DNA of 64,000 nucleotides from Aurantiacibacter suaedae. GTDB taxonomy: Bacteria; Pseudomonadota; Alphaproteobacteria; Sphingomonadales; Sphingomonadaceae. How positions within the stretch are numbered: the stretch's first letter is position 1; each line of letters opens with the position of its first letter. A model generated the notes under the pieces. It was not told the origin of the DNA and ran no database searches. It was given only the letters and a program-made list of their open reading frames with translations. The position numbers were made by a program, and so were the translations under genes. The stretch covers positions 248,001 to 312,000 of the forward strand of contig NZ_SKCG01000001.1 in the NCBI RefSeq assembly GCF_005434915.1, written 5' to 3'. Of the stretch, positions 24,579 to 36,705 are shown piece after piece.

Positions 24579-27546
24579 GCGGCCCGGACCGCACGTCTAT
24601 TCCATCGCCGCGCACCGGGGCTTTGCCGATGCGCTCGTGGCGGGGCTGGTCCCGCGTTATGGAGATGACAGCTTCGGCCTCGCCCGGCTGACACTGCTGG
24701 TCCCCTCCACCCGTGCCGCGCGCACCATCACCGAAGCCTTTGTCCGCTATGCGGGCGAGGCGGGGACTAGCGGCCTGCTGCTGCCGCGCATGGTGCAGGT
24801 GGGCGATCTCGATCTCGACGAAGCGCTTGGCCCGCTGTTCGATTCGCTGGGAGCGGGCGCAGCGGTGCCCCCGGCGGCTGACCCCTTGCGGCGAACGCTC
24901 AAGCTTGCGCAACTGATCGGCGAGGTCGAGGGCGACAAGGCTCCAACCGGCGCGGCGCTGATGCGGCTCGCTACCGAGACCGGGAGGGTGATCGACCGGC
25001 TGCTGATCGAGGATATCGAACCTCAGGATCTGCTCGGTGAGCGGGTGCTCGGCATCCTCGCCGCCAACTCCGATCACTGGCGTGACAATCTGGCGCTGTT
25101 CGCCAAGGTGCAACTGCTGTGGCGCGACCACCTTGACCAGCGCGGCGAGATCGACACCTCGGCGCGGCGCAACCTGCTGTTCCGCGCCGCAGCGCGAAGG
25201 TTGCGCGAGGCACCGCCTGAACATCCGATTGTCGCGGCGGGCGTCACCAGCGCCGCGCCTGCGCTCGCCGAAATGCTGCGCACCATCGCGCATATGCCGC
25301 AGGGCGCGGTGATCCTGCCCGATTTCGACCTGTCGATGGACGCAGAGGTGTGGGACGAACTTGGCCACGCGGGCGACCCGTCGCTGGAAGAGCCGTTCGG
25401 ACGCGACGATGCGATCACCCACCCGCAGTATCACCTCAAGCTGCTGCTCGGACGGATGGGCATTGCCCGCGAGGAGATCCGCGCCTGGCACCGGGCCGGT
25501 CTCGGTAAGGGGCCGCCCGAGCGCAGCCATGCCATTTCGAGCCTGTTCCTGCCGCCGCTCGCAAGCCGCCGGTGGGCGGCGCTTCCGGCGAAGCAGCGGC
25601 GTCTTGCCGGGGTGCGGCTGATCGAGGCGGGCAATCCCGAAGAAGAGGCGCAGGCCATCGCGCTGCTGGTGCGCGAGGCTCTTGCCACACCCGAACGGCG
25701 CGTTGCCGTGGTGACGCCCGACCGCGGCCTGGCCGCGCGGGTGTCGCAGCATTTGCGGCGCTGGAACGTGCGGGCGGACGATTCGGCCGGTGTCCCGCTC
25801 AGCCAGACGGCGGCGGGGCGTGTGTTGCTGCTGCTGGCGCAGGTCGGAGCCGAGCGTGCCGCGCCGGTACCGCTGATGGCTTTGCTGGGTCATCCACTGG
25901 TTGGCCACGAAGAGCGCGCCGACTGGTTGCGCGCGGTGCGACGGCTCGAACTGAGGCTGCGCGGTCCGCGCAGGGCTTCCGGGCTGGAAGAGCCGCGCAG
26001 GCTGGCCGAGAAAGCGGGCGTTGCCGACTGGTGGCAAACGGTCGAACCCGTCCTCGCTCCGCTGCTTGAAGTGGCAGCACCGCTGGGTCTCGCCGAGTGG
26101 CTCGATCTGCTGGCCGACGCGGGCGAGGCGCTATGCGGAGAGGCGCTGTGGGCGCGCGAAGATGGCCGCGCGCTGTCGGCCTTTATCGAGCAATGGCGGC
26201 TCCACGCGCGCGAAGTGTCGGTGGACTTCGCGCCAGACGAATTGCCGCGCGTTTTGCGCGACCTGTTCGATCAGGTGGCGGTGCGTCCGCAGTTCGGTGG
26301 GCATCCTCGGGTGGCGATCTACGGCCTGCTCGAAGCGCGGATGACGCGCGCCGATCTGGTGATTTGTGGCGGTCTGAACGAGGGCACCTGGCCGCCGGCC
26401 CCCGCCAGCGACCCGTTGCTCGCGCCCGCTGTCTTGCGCGCGCTCGGGGTGCCGGGGGCAGACTTCCGCATCGGCCTTGCCGCGCATGACCTTGCCGGAG
26501 CGCTCGGCGCGCCCGAGGTGGTGCTGACCCGCGCGCGGCGTGATGTCTCCGGCCCCGCGATCCCTTCGCGCTTCCTGCTGCGGGTGCGCGCGCTGCTCGG
26601 GGCCGATCTGTCGGCGGCGGCGAGCGACGAACAGACGCTCAAACTGGCGCGCGAGCTGGACCCCGCGCCAATGGAAATCGCACCCTATCCGGTGCCTGCG
26701 CCGATGCCCTCGGCAGACCAGCGGCGGCAGGACATCTCGGTCACCCAGCTTGACCGGCTGCGGTCCGATCCATTCGAATTCTACGCCAGCAAAATCATGG
26801 GGCTGCGCGATTTAGAGCCGCTCGACGCTGAACCCGATGCTGCCTGGCAGGGCACGCTGGCCCACGCTATCCTCGAACATTGGCACAACGGCGAGGGCGC
26901 CATCGAGGCGCTGGCCGAGCAACATCTCGCCGAGATGCACGCGCACCCCGTGATGCGGGCGCTGTGGAAGCCGCGTCTGGTCCGCGCGCTGCAATGGATC
27001 GTCGCGCAGATCGGGGCCGACCCGCAGCGCCAACCGCTCCCCAACGGGATCGAGGCCAAGGGCGAGATGCACGTCGAGGGCATCCGAATCCACGGCAAGG
27101 CCGACCGGATCGATCGGCTCTCCGACGGCTCGCTGGCGGTTGTCGACTACAAGACCGGCGGTCCGCCGACCGGGCCAACAGTCGAAAACGGCTATGCGCT
27201 GCAACTGGGCACACTCGGGCTGATCGCGCGGGACGGCGGGTTTACGGGCATCGCGGGAGAGCCGACCGCCTTCGAATATTGGTCGCTCGGCAAGGCCAAG
27301 GTGAAGGACCACGCGACCGGCTTCGGCTATATCACCACGCCGCTGAAGGTCGGCTCAAAGCGCTCGGGTATCCTGCCCGAGGACTTCCTCCCCGAGGCCG
27401 AACGCTATCTGCATGATGCGCTCGGCCGCTGGATTTTGGGCGAGGAGCCGTTCACCGCCGGGCTCAACCCCGATGCGCCGGGCTACAACACCTACGATCA
27501 CCTGATGCGGCTCGGCGAGTGGCAAGGGCGCGGGGACGAGCGATGA
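24571..27546 (+). CDS. addB: double-strand break repair protein AddB
   Basis: Nuclease/recombination-hotspot subunit of the AddAB helicase-nuclease, the alphaproteobacterial counterpart of RecBCD. The 991-residue product has an inactivated helicase-like N-terminal two thirds (no intact Walker A seen). A C-terminal PD-(D/E)xK nuclease follows: SVTQLDRLRSDPFEFYASK (near 730), GTLAHAILEHWH, then GKADRIDRL and VVDYKTGGPP carrying the catalytic Asp and Lys. The cysteines that hold an iron-sulfur cluster in Bacillus AddB are not evident, as is typical for alphaproteobacterial AddB. It overlaps murU by 8 bases and addA by ATGA, so AddA and AddB should be made in step. Confidence 0.93.
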   Translation: MSERPGPHVYSIAAHRGFADALVAGLVPRYGDDSFGLARLTLLVPSTRAARTITEAFVRYAGEAGTSGLLLPRMVQVGDLDLDEALGPLFDSLGAGAAVPPAADPLRRTLKLAQLIGEVEGDKAPTGAALMRLATETGRVIDRLLIEDIEPQDLLGERVLGILAANSDHWRDNLALFAKVQLLWRDHLDQRGEIDTSARRNLLFRAAARRLREAPPEHPIVAAGVTSAAPALAEMLRTIAHMPQGAVILPDFDLSMDAEVWDELGHAGDPSLEEPFGRDDAITHPQYHLKLLLGRMGIAREEIRAWHRAGLGKGPPERSHAISSLFLPPLASRRWAALPAKQRRLAGVRLIEAGNPEEEAQAIALLVREALATPERRVAVVTPDRGLAARVSQHLRRWNVRADDSAGVPLSQTAAGRVLLLLAQVGAERAAPVPLMALLGHPLVGHEERADWLRAVRRLELRLRGPRRASGLEEPRRLAEKAGVADWWQTVEPVLAPLLEVAAPLGLAEWLDLLADAGEALCGEALWAREDGRALSAFIEQWRLHAREVSVDFAPDELPRVLRDLFDQVAVRPQFGGHPRVAIYGLLEARMTRADLVICGGLNEGTWPPAPASDPLLAPAVLRALGVPGADFRIGLAAHDLAGALGAPEVVLTRARRDVSGPAIPSRFLLRVRALLGADLSAAASDEQTLKLARELDPAPMEIAPYPVPAPMPSADQRRQDISVTQLDRLRSDPFEFYASKIMGLRDLEPLDAEPDAAWQGTLAHAILEHWHNGEGAIEALAEQHLAEMHAHPVMRALWKPRLVRALQWIVAQIGADPQRQPLPNGIEAKGEMHVEGIRIHGKADRIDRLSDGSLAVVDYKTGGPPTGPTVENGYALQLGTLGLIARDGGFTGIAGEPTAFEYWSLGKAKVKDHATGFGYITTPLKVGSKRSGILPEDFLPEAERYLHDALGRWILGEEPFTAGLNPDAPGYNTYDHLMRLGEWQGRGDER

Positions 27547-30500
27547 GCGGCGCGGTCTATCCCTTGCAGAACAACCAGATGCTGGCGGTCGACCCTGCGG
27601 ACAGTGTGTGGCTGTCGGCCTCGGCGGGCACCGGCAAGACGCAGGTGCTGTCGGCGCGGGTCTTGCGGCTGCTGCTCGATTCGGCGGTGCGGCCCGAGCA
27701 GATACTGTGCCTCACCTTCACCAAGGCGGGCGCGGCGGAAATGGCCGTGCGCGTCAACGAGGTGCTGGCGAACTGGGTGCGGATGCCCGCCGAGGCGCTG
27801 GCGGCGGATCTGCTGGCCATCGGTGCGAGCGCCGATCCCGCCACCATTGCCCGGGCGCGCAGCCTGTTCGCCAGCGTGCTCGACTGCCCCGGTGGCGGGC
27901 TTAGAATCGATACAATCCACGCTTTTGCGCAGTGGCTGCTGGCGGCTTTCCCGAACGAGGCCGGACTGGTGCCCGGAACGCGTCCGATGGAGGATCGTGA
28001 CCGCGACCTTTTGGCCTCGCAGGTGCTGGCCGATCTGGTTGAGGACTGGGACAAGAGCGACCCCGCCGCCATGGCCGCGCTGGAAGAGCTATCCGTCCGG
28101 CTCGGCCCCGCAGAGGCGCGCAAGTGGCTGATGCGCTGTGCCGCCGCGCGCGAGGCGTGGTTCGGGCCGGGCGCATGGCAGCCACCCTTGCGCGGGAGGG
28201 TCGCACAACTGGTCGGCCTGCCCGCCGAGGCCAGCGTCGCCGATTTCGCCGGAGCCTGCGCCGACGGCAGCGCCGGGATCGAACTCCTGCGCCAGATCAT
28301 GTGGGCCTACGATGGCTGGGGCGCGGCGAGCGGGCAGAAGTTTTCCGCGCTGATCGGTGAATGGCTGCTGGGCTCGGCCGAGGAGCGCTTCGCCGCCAGC
28401 GGCGCGCTGATGGGCGAGCTGTTCAACGACAAGGGCCTGCTCAAGTACCAGAACAACCTCGCGAAGGCCGATCCGGCAGTCGAGATGGTCGCAGTCGATG
28501 CGCTGGCATGGCTCGAAAAGGTGCGCCAGCAGGCTGCCTTGCTTGAGCTGGTCGCAGTGCTCACCCCGGCGCTCGAATTGGGGCGGCGCTATGCGCTGGC
28601 ATGGGACGAGGCCAAGCAGCGCGAGGGGCTGGTCGATTTCGACGACCTGATCCGCCGCGCCGCCGCTTTGCTTGCCGATCCGGGGCAGGGCGAGTGGATC
28701 CGCTACAAGCTTGACCGGCAGTTCGACCATATCCTCGTCGACGAGGCGCAGGACACCAACGTCAGCCAGTGGGCGATCATCGACGCGCTGACTGACGACT
28801 TCTTCGCCGGGATCGGTGCAGCGGGCGAGCGCCAGCGAACCATCTTCGTGGTCGGCGATTACAAACAAGCGATCTTCGGCTTTCAGGGCACGAGCCCGGA
28901 CAACTTCCTCTCCAAGCGCGACGACTACGCCGAAAAGCTGCGCCAGCGCGTGATCAATGCCGGGCAATTGCGCGAGAAACTGCGCTGGCGCGAGTTGCAG
29001 GATCTCGACCTCGGGCGCTCCTACCGCACCGCGCAGCCGGTGCTCACTTTCGTCGATGAGGCCATCGACGCCATCGGCCACAAGGCCTTCGGGCTCGACG
29101 AACGCCCTGCGCCGCATGTGGGCGACCAGCGCCCCGGCCTTGTCACGCTGTGGGCGCCGGTGCCGGGCAAGGTGGGCGACAGCGACGAGGAAGACGGCCC
29201 CGAACTGCGCGTATCCGAGCCCGAGCGGCGCATGGCCGACAAGATCGCCCAGTCGATCCTGCGCATGTGGAATGGCGGCTTCGCGCTCAGCAAGGGCGGC
29301 CATCGCAACGCAACGCCGGGCGACTTCATGGTGCTGGTGCGCAAGCGGCGTGAATTGGCCGGGCTGATCGTCGCGCGGCTTCATGCAGCTGGCGTGCCGG
29401 TGGCGGGGGTGGACCGCTTGCGGCTCGCCGCGCCGCTCGCCGTGCAGGACCTGATGGCGGCGCTGCGCTTCGCCGCGCAACCGGGGGATGACCTGCAACT
29501 GGCGAACCTGCTGGTCTCGCCGCTGATCGGGTGGAGCCAGGAGCAACTGCTCGAACACGGCTACCGCGGCGATAGCGGCAAGAGCCTGTGGCAGCACCTG
29601 CGCGATGGTGCGCATCCCGAGGTCGAGGCGGCGCGGGTCATGTTGCTCGATCTGCTCGCGCGGGCCGATTTCGAGGTGCCTCAAGCGCTCTTGCACTGGA
29701 TACTCGTCGGCCCGTGGCAGGGGCGGCGCAAGCTGCTCGCGCGGCTTGGCAGCGAGGCCTCCGATCCTATCGACGAATTGCTCAACGCCGCATTCCAGTT
29801 CGCCGCTAGCAACACGCCGAGCCTGCAGGGCTTCATCCGCTGGTTCGACGCGGGCGAGGGGGAGCTGAAACGCGAGGCCGAGGGCGGGGGCGACTTCGTG
29901 CGGGTCATGACGGTCCACGGCTCGAAGGGTTTGCAAGCCCCGATCGTGATCCTCGCCGATGCCTGCGGCGACCCCGAAAAGGGCATGGCGAGCGGGCTGG
30001 AACTGGTCGAGGAACCGCTTGGGGGCGGCACTCCCCGCGCGATTCCGCTGCTCCCGCTCGGCAAGGACGAGCGCGTGGGGACAGTTGCCGAGGCTGCCGA
30101 GGCTGCCAAGGCCGCCGAGCGCGAGGAGCATTGGCGTTTGCTCTATGTCGCCATGACGCGCGCGGAAGAGGCGCTGTTTATCGGAGGCGCGCTGGGCAAG
30201 CTTGAGAAGGAGCCCGCGCCCGACAGTTGGTATTCCCGCCTCGCGCCGCTGTTCGCGGGCGATCCGCTTGAAGACGATATATGGGGCGCGCGCACCGAAC
30301 GCGGCGAGCGCGCGCCCGCGTTTCCGCACCGCAGCCAGCAGGCGCTGCCGATCCCCGAGGTCCTGCCGCGCTGGGCTACCACGCCGGTCGGTGAGGAGCC
30401 GCGCCCGCCGCGTCCGCTCGCGCCGAGTTCTGCCGCGACCGAGGAGCGCGGGGCCGATCCGCCCTTGCCGGTAGCGCAGGCGGCGATTGCCGCGCGGCGC

Positions 30501-30998
30501 GGGGTGCTGATCCACGCGCTGCTCGAACGTTTGCCCGATGTGCCCGAGGACATGCGGCCTGCGGGCGGCCGGGCATGGCTGGCGCGCCACGGGGCAGACC
30601 TTGCCGAGGCCGAGCGCGAGGAAATGTTGGATCGCGCGCTGGCCGTGCTGGCCGAGCCGGAATGGCGCGAGCTGTTCGGTCCCGAGGCTCTGGCCGAAGT
30701 GCCGCTTGCCGCAGTGGTGGGCAGCGAAGTGATCGCGGGCACGGTCGACCGGCTGCTGGTGACGCCCGAGCGGATCGTGGTGGCTGATTTCAAGACGGCG
30801 CGCCGCCCACCTGTGGGCCTTGCCGAGGTGCCGACATCGACGCTGGCGCAGATGGCGGCTTATGTCGCGGCGCTGGAGGTGATCTATCCGGGGCGCACGG
30901 TGGAGGCCGCAGTGCTCTATACACAGGTTCCGCGCCTGATCGCCTTGCCCGATGCGGTGCTCGCAGCGCACAAGCCCGGCTTCGCACAGGGCGACTAA
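27543..30998 (+). CDS. addA: double-strand break repair helicase AddA
   Basis: UvrD-like superfamily 1 helicase-nuclease; with AddB it resects double-strand ends for RecA loading. The 1151 residues from the ATG at 27543 have Walker A ASAGTGKT at 26-33. The helicase motif LVDEAQDTN is in the middle, GDYKQAIFGFQG follows, then VMTVHGSKGLQAPIV and LLYVAMTRAEEAL. The C-terminal nuclease has GTVDRLLVTPERIV and VVADFKTARRPP. The start overlaps the addB stop (ATGA). Shadow frames on the other strand are long because of GC-rich codon use but carry no domain. trxA follows after 70 bases with its own ribosome site. Confidence 0.95.
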   Translation: MSGAVYPLQNNQMLAVDPADSVWLSASAGTGKTQVLSARVLRLLLDSAVRPEQILCLTFTKAGAAEMAVRVNEVLANWVRMPAEALAADLLAIGASADPATIARARSLFASVLDCPGGGLRIDTIHAFAQWLLAAFPNEAGLVPGTRPMEDRDRDLLASQVLADLVEDWDKSDPAAMAALEELSVRLGPAEARKWLMRCAAAREAWFGPGAWQPPLRGRVAQLVGLPAEASVADFAGACADGSAGIELLRQIMWAYDGWGAASGQKFSALIGEWLLGSAEERFAASGALMGELFNDKGLLKYQNNLAKADPAVEMVAVDALAWLEKVRQQAALLELVAVLTPALELGRRYALAWDEAKQREGLVDFDDLIRRAAALLADPGQGEWIRYKLDRQFDHILVDEAQDTNVSQWAIIDALTDDFFAGIGAAGERQRTIFVVGDYKQAIFGFQGTSPDNFLSKRDDYAEKLRQRVINAGQLREKLRWRELQDLDLGRSYRTAQPVLTFVDEAIDAIGHKAFGLDERPAPHVGDQRPGLVTLWAPVPGKVGDSDEEDGPELRVSEPERRMADKIAQSILRMWNGGFALSKGGHRNATPGDFMVLVRKRRELAGLIVARLHAAGVPVAGVDRLRLAAPLAVQDLMAALRFAAQPGDDLQLANLLVSPLIGWSQEQLLEHGYRGDSGKSLWQHLRDGAHPEVEAARVMLLDLLARADFEVPQALLHWILVGPWQGRRKLLARLGSEASDPIDELLNAAFQFAASNTPSLQGFIRWFDAGEGELKREAEGGGDFVRVMTVHGSKGLQAPIVILADACGDPEKGMASGLELVEEPLGGGTPRAIPLLPLGKDERVGTVAEAAEAAKAAEREEHWRLLYVAMTRAEEALFIGGALGKLEKEPAPDSWYSRLAPLFAGDPLEDDIWGARTERGERAPAFPHRSQQALPIPEVLPRWATTPVGEEPRPPRPLAPSSAATEERGADPPLPVAQAAIAARRGVLIHALLERLPDVPEDMRPAGGRAWLARHGADLAEAEREEMLDRALAVLAEPEWRELFGPEALAEVPLAAVVGSEVIAGTVDRLLVTPERIVVADFKTARRPPVGLAEVPTSTLAQMAAYVAALEVIYPGRTVEAAVLYTQVPRLIALPDAVLAAHKPGFAQGD

Positions 30999-31068
30999 AG
31001 CTATCGCGCGCGCATATTGCCCAGCCATGAGCAATGACTAGATTGCACGAAAGACAAGGAGAATTCCG

Positions 31069-31389
31069 ATGGCAACCAAAGCAGTGACCGACGCCAGCTT
31101 CAAGTCCGACGTGATCGAGGCCGACAAGCCCGTGCTGGTGGATTTCTGGGCCGATTGGTGCGGCCCGTGCAAGATGATCGCCCCCGCGCTCGAAGAGATT
31201 TCGGACGAACTGGAAGGCAAGGTCGAGATCGTTAAGATGGACATCATGGAGAACCCCGATGTCCCTGGGCAGATGGGAGTTCAGTCGATCCCCTATCTGG
31301 CGCTGTTCTCGGGCGGCAAGGTGGTGGCGCACCAGATGGGTGCGGCGCCGAAGAACGCGCTCAAGAACTGGCTTGAGAGCAACCTCTGA
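31069..31389 (+). CDS. trxA: thioredoxin
   Basis: A 106-residue cytosolic dithiol reductant. The active site WCGPCK holds Cys31 and Cys34, and the cis-proline loop is SIPYLALF. The length matches TrxA with no extra domain. An AAGGAG site lies 8 bases upstream of the ATG. It sits 70 bases after addA on the same strand, so it may share the upstream transcript or have a separate promoter. It may supply electrons to ribonucleotide reductase and peroxiredoxins, including the Prx5 in this window. Confidence 0.96.
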   Translation: MATKAVTDASFKSDVIEADKPVLVDFWADWCGPCKMIAPALEEISDELEGKVEIVKMDIMENPDVPGQMGVQSIPYLALFSGGKVVAHQMGAAPKNALKNWLESNL

Positions 31390-31400
31390 GCTTATCCGTC

Positions 31401-31421
31401 GCCCCGGCCTTGAGCCGGGGC
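31401..31421. terminator. palindromic hairpin between trxA and the IMPase gene
   Basis: A perfect 8-bp stem GCCCCGGC/GCCGGGGC with loop CTTGA lies 11 bases after the trxA stop and 8 bases before the stop of the convergent gene. A short CTTTC follows on the plus strand. It could be a terminator. Its sequence also looks like a dispersed palindromic repeat of the kind found between genes in this lineage, which I cannot count here. Confidence 0.5.
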
Positions 31422-31429
31422 CGGGCTTT

Positions 31430-32233
31430 CTACGCGGCCAAGGCTGAGAGCCGCTCTGCCATGCCGTCCCACAACGCGGGCGATGCGGCGCCGATCAGGC
31501 CTTTGCGCTCCCACTCATCCACCCGGTAAGCCGTGCCATCGGGCCGCGCGGCCTTGCCACCCGCTTCGTTGAGCCAGAGCGCGCCTGCTGCATGGTCCCA
31601 TGCCAGCGTGCGCTCGAAGATCGAGACATCGTTGGTGCCTAGTGCAAGCCTTGGATATTGCTCGGCAGCGCAATAGGGGATGTCGACGAGGCGGTAGTGC
31701 GGAGCGATATGCTCCTTCACCGATTCGCGTTTGGCTTCGTCCATGAACAGCAACGAGATCGCTGCCACTGGCGATGTTTCGCCGGTGACGCGGGCGGTGA
31801 TCCGCTCGCCATTAACGAATGCTCCCTTGCCCTTCTGCGCCACGCAGAGGCGGCCGGAGAGGCAATCATAGATCCACCCGGTGTGCGCCTCTCCGCCAGA
31901 AGCCATGGCAAGCAGAATCCCGAAGGGTGGCTTTCCGGCTGCAAAGTTGCGCGTCCCGTCGATAGGGTCGATGATCCAGCAATCGCCTTTGAGACCTTCC
32001 AGCACTTGCGGATCGGCATGGGCAGCCTCTTCGCCAACCACGGCAAGGCCGGGCATGATCCGCGCCAGACCTTCAGCCAGCATATGCTCGCTGTCCTTGT
32101 CGGCCACGGTGACCGGGTCGTTGCCGCCTTTGTCTTCCACCTCGCCCTCGGCAAGGTTGCGAAAACGCGGGAGGATCGCGCGTTCGGTCACCTCGCGCAG
32201 CAGCTTGGCGATGGCTGTATCGAGGCCGGTCAT
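31430..32233 (-). CDS. inositol monophosphatase-family phosphatase
   Basis: A 267-residue metal-dependent phosphatase of the IMPase/HisN/CysQ superfamily. Metal ligands are Glu69 (VVGEEA) and Asp89/Asp92 in IIDPIDGTRNF, with the second motif WDHAAGALWLNEAGG near residue 214. The start MTGLDTAIAK lies 10 bases after the argJ stop; the frame stays open farther upstream only by running into argJ. Sequence in this group does not settle the substrate: histidinol-phosphate, inositol-phosphate or 3'-phosphoadenosine-phosphate are all possible. Position behind argJ hints at amino-acid biosynthesis, so histidinol-phosphatase is worth considering. Confidence 0.85.
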   Translation of the reverse strand: MTGLDTAIAKLLREVTERAILPRFRNLAEGEVEDKGGNDPVTVADKDSEHMLAEGLARIMPGLAVVGEEAAHADPQVLEGLKGDCWIIDPIDGTRNFAAGKPPFGILLAMASGGEAHTGWIYDCLSGRLCVAQKGKGAFVNGERITARVTGETSPVAAISLLFMDEAKRESVKEHIAPHYRLVDIPYCAAEQYPRLALGTNDVSIFERTLAWDHAAGALWLNEAGGKAARPDGTAYRVDEWERKGLIGAASPALWDGMAERLSALAA

Positions 32234-32243
32234 CCCCGCCGCC

Positions 32244-33470
32244 TTATGAGCGGTAATCGGCATTGATGCTGATGTAGCCATGTGTGAGATCACAGGTCCA
32301 AACGGTGGCCCGGCCTTCGCCAAGGCCAAGATCCACGGTAATATCGACCTCGTCGCCTGCCAGATGCGCGGCCACGGGCGTTTCGTCATAGTCCGGCAAA
32401 GGCAGGCCGTCCTTCGCCGCCCAGATTCCGCCGAAGGCAATGCCGAGCTTGTCGCGATCGGCCGGTTCGCCCGCCTTGCCGACCGCCATCACAACGCGGC
32501 CCCAGTTCGCATCGCCGCCCGCGATGGCCGTCTTCACCAGCGGCGAGTTGGCCACGGCGAGGCCGACCTTGCGCGCGCTCTCATCCGACGCTGCGCCATG
32601 AACGGTCACGCCGATGAACTTGCTCGCCCCTTCGCCGTCGCGCACCACCAGATGGGCAAGCTGGCGGCAGACATCGTGCAGCGCGGCGGCAAAAGCGTCA
32701 GCGCCCGCGTCATCGACATGCGCAAGCGGCACGTTGCCCGCCTTGCCGGTGGCGAAGGCAAGCACGGTGTCGCTGGTCGAGGTGTCGCTGTCGACAGTGA
32801 TGCAGTTGAAGGTCGCATCGCTGGCGGCGCTGAGGCAGGCTTGCAGGAAGGCGGGCTCGACCGCAGCGTCGGTGAAGACGTAGCCGAGCATTGTCGCCAT
32901 GTCGGGCGCGATCATGCCCGAGCCCTTGATGATGCCGTTGATGGTCACCTTCGTCTCGCCGATCATCGCCGTGGCGCTGGCGCCTTTGGCGAAGGTGTCG
33001 GTGGTGCCGATTGTGTTGGTGGCGTCCTCGAAGGTGCAGGGCTCGGCGGTGAGCGCCGCGGCGACGCCCGCTTCGGCCTTGTCCTTGGGCAGCGGCACCC
33101 CGATCACGCCGGTCGAGGAAACCAGCACCTCGGCGGGCTGACAGCCCAGGTGAGCGGCGACCTGCGCCATGATCTGCTCGACCGCGTCGCGCCCGCGGTA
33201 GCCGGTGAAGGCGTTCGAATTGCCAGCGTTGACAATCAGCGCCCGCGCGTGACCGAGCTTCACCTGTTCGCGGCCCAGCTCGACTTCCGACGAACAGCAG
33301 ACATTGCGCGTGAACACACCGGCAACGGCTGTGCCCTCCGCCAGCTCGGCATAAGTGAGGTCGCAGCGGTCCCACGTCTTGTAGTTCGCACGGGCCACAC
33401 GCAGCGTTACGCCGGCGATGGGCTCCATGGCGGGGAAGGGCTTGGCGAGCGGGGAGGTGGCGATGTTCAT
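32244..33470 (-). CDS. argJ: bifunctional glutamate N-acetyltransferase / amino-acid acetyltransferase
   Basis: Transfers acetyl from N-acetylornithine to glutamate, and in bifunctional forms also from acetyl-CoA, for the arginine pathway. The 408 residues from MNIATSPLAK match ArgJ. The precursor self-cleaves before a nucleophilic Thr: the site is PDMA-TMLGY, between Ala192 and Thr193. The oxyanion region SSTGVIGVPLP (118-128) and the C-terminal NADYRS tail are conserved. No strong ribosome site is visible before the chosen ATG. The in-frame extension to 33713 would overlap the divergent small exported protein and is rejected. It is first in a two-gene unit with the IMPase-family gene. Confidence 0.94.
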   Translation of the reverse strand: MNIATSPLAKPFPAMEPIAGVTLRVARANYKTWDRCDLTYAELAEGTAVAGVFTRNVCCSSEVELGREQVKLGHARALIVNAGNSNAFTGYRGRDAVEQIMAQVAAHLGCQPAEVLVSSTGVIGVPLPKDKAEAGVAAALTAEPCTFEDATNTIGTTDTFAKGASATAMIGETKVTINGIIKGSGMIAPDMATMLGYVFTDAAVEPAFLQACLSAASDATFNCITVDSDTSTSDTVLAFATGKAGNVPLAHVDDAGADAFAAALHDVCRQLAHLVVRDGEGASKFIGVTVHGAASDESARKVGLAVANSPLVKTAIAGGDANWGRVVMAVGKAGEPADRDKLGIAFGGIWAAKDGLPLPDYDETPVAAHLAGDEVDITVDLGLGEGRATVWTCDLTHGYISINADYRS

Positions 33471-33535
33471 CGGCCGTGCGATAGGCGCTTGGTGCGCAGT
33501 GGACAATTGCCAATAGATCGCTATCTGTCCCAGCA

Positions 33536-33796
33536 ATGCTTCGCCGTCTTTTGACCCTGCTTGCCGTGATGTCGGGCTTTGCGCTTGTCGCGGAGCCTGC
33601 GCGCGCGGTGGAAGCGGACGTGGTCTCGCTGGCGGAAGCTGCCGATTGCGGTGACTGTTCGGCCATCGTCGTCGCCCCGCTCGAGTTCTCGGCTTCCCGC
33701 ACCGCCATAGCACCGATGCGTCGCCCCTGCGGCGAACGCCCGGTCGTCGTGTGGAGCCCCTCGGTCCAGCTTCAGGCAGACCGCGCGCTGGAATAG
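33536..33796 (+). CDS. small exported protein, unknown
   Basis: An 86-residue frame starting MLRRLLTLLAVMSGFALVAE with a clear signal peptide cleaved after ARA (residue 24). The mature part has a Cys pair (DCGDC) and a third Cys (RRPCGERP), so it may form a disulfide in the periplasm or bind a metal. I recognise no family. It lies divergent from argJ (65 bases) and 97 bases before secA on the same strand. Signal peptide and cysteine pattern argue for a real gene. Confidence 0.65.
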   Translation: MLRRLLTLLAVMSGFALVAEPARAVEADVVSLAEAADCGDCSAIVVAPLEFSASRTAIAPMRRPCGERPVVVWSPSVQLQADRALE

Positions 33797-33893
33797 CGCC
33801 GCCGCGCGCGCCTGCGTGCAGCCTACAGCCCTGTTTCCCGCCGCGCCCTTTGCCCGCGCGGCATCCCCGTATTCATAGTCAGGAATCCACCTC

Positions 33894-36641
<2,748 letters not shown>

Positions 36642-36657
36642 ACGGCAGAGCTCTTGT

Positions 36658-36692
36658 TATAATCGTAACGCCCGTTAGTAACCTCTCGAGAG
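36658..36692 (+). promoter_or_regulatory. candidate promoter and operator upstream of the SMP-30 gene
   Basis: A perfect TATAAT (36658-36663) stands out in GC-rich DNA just after the secA stop, without a good -35. It is followed by the inverted repeat TAACG-CC-CGTTA (36666-36677) and by the palindrome CTCTCGAGAG (36683-36692) next to the ribosome site. The repeats are placed where a repressor would act on this transcript. Confidence 0.4.
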
Positions 36693-36705
36693 AGAGGAGA
36701 GGGCG

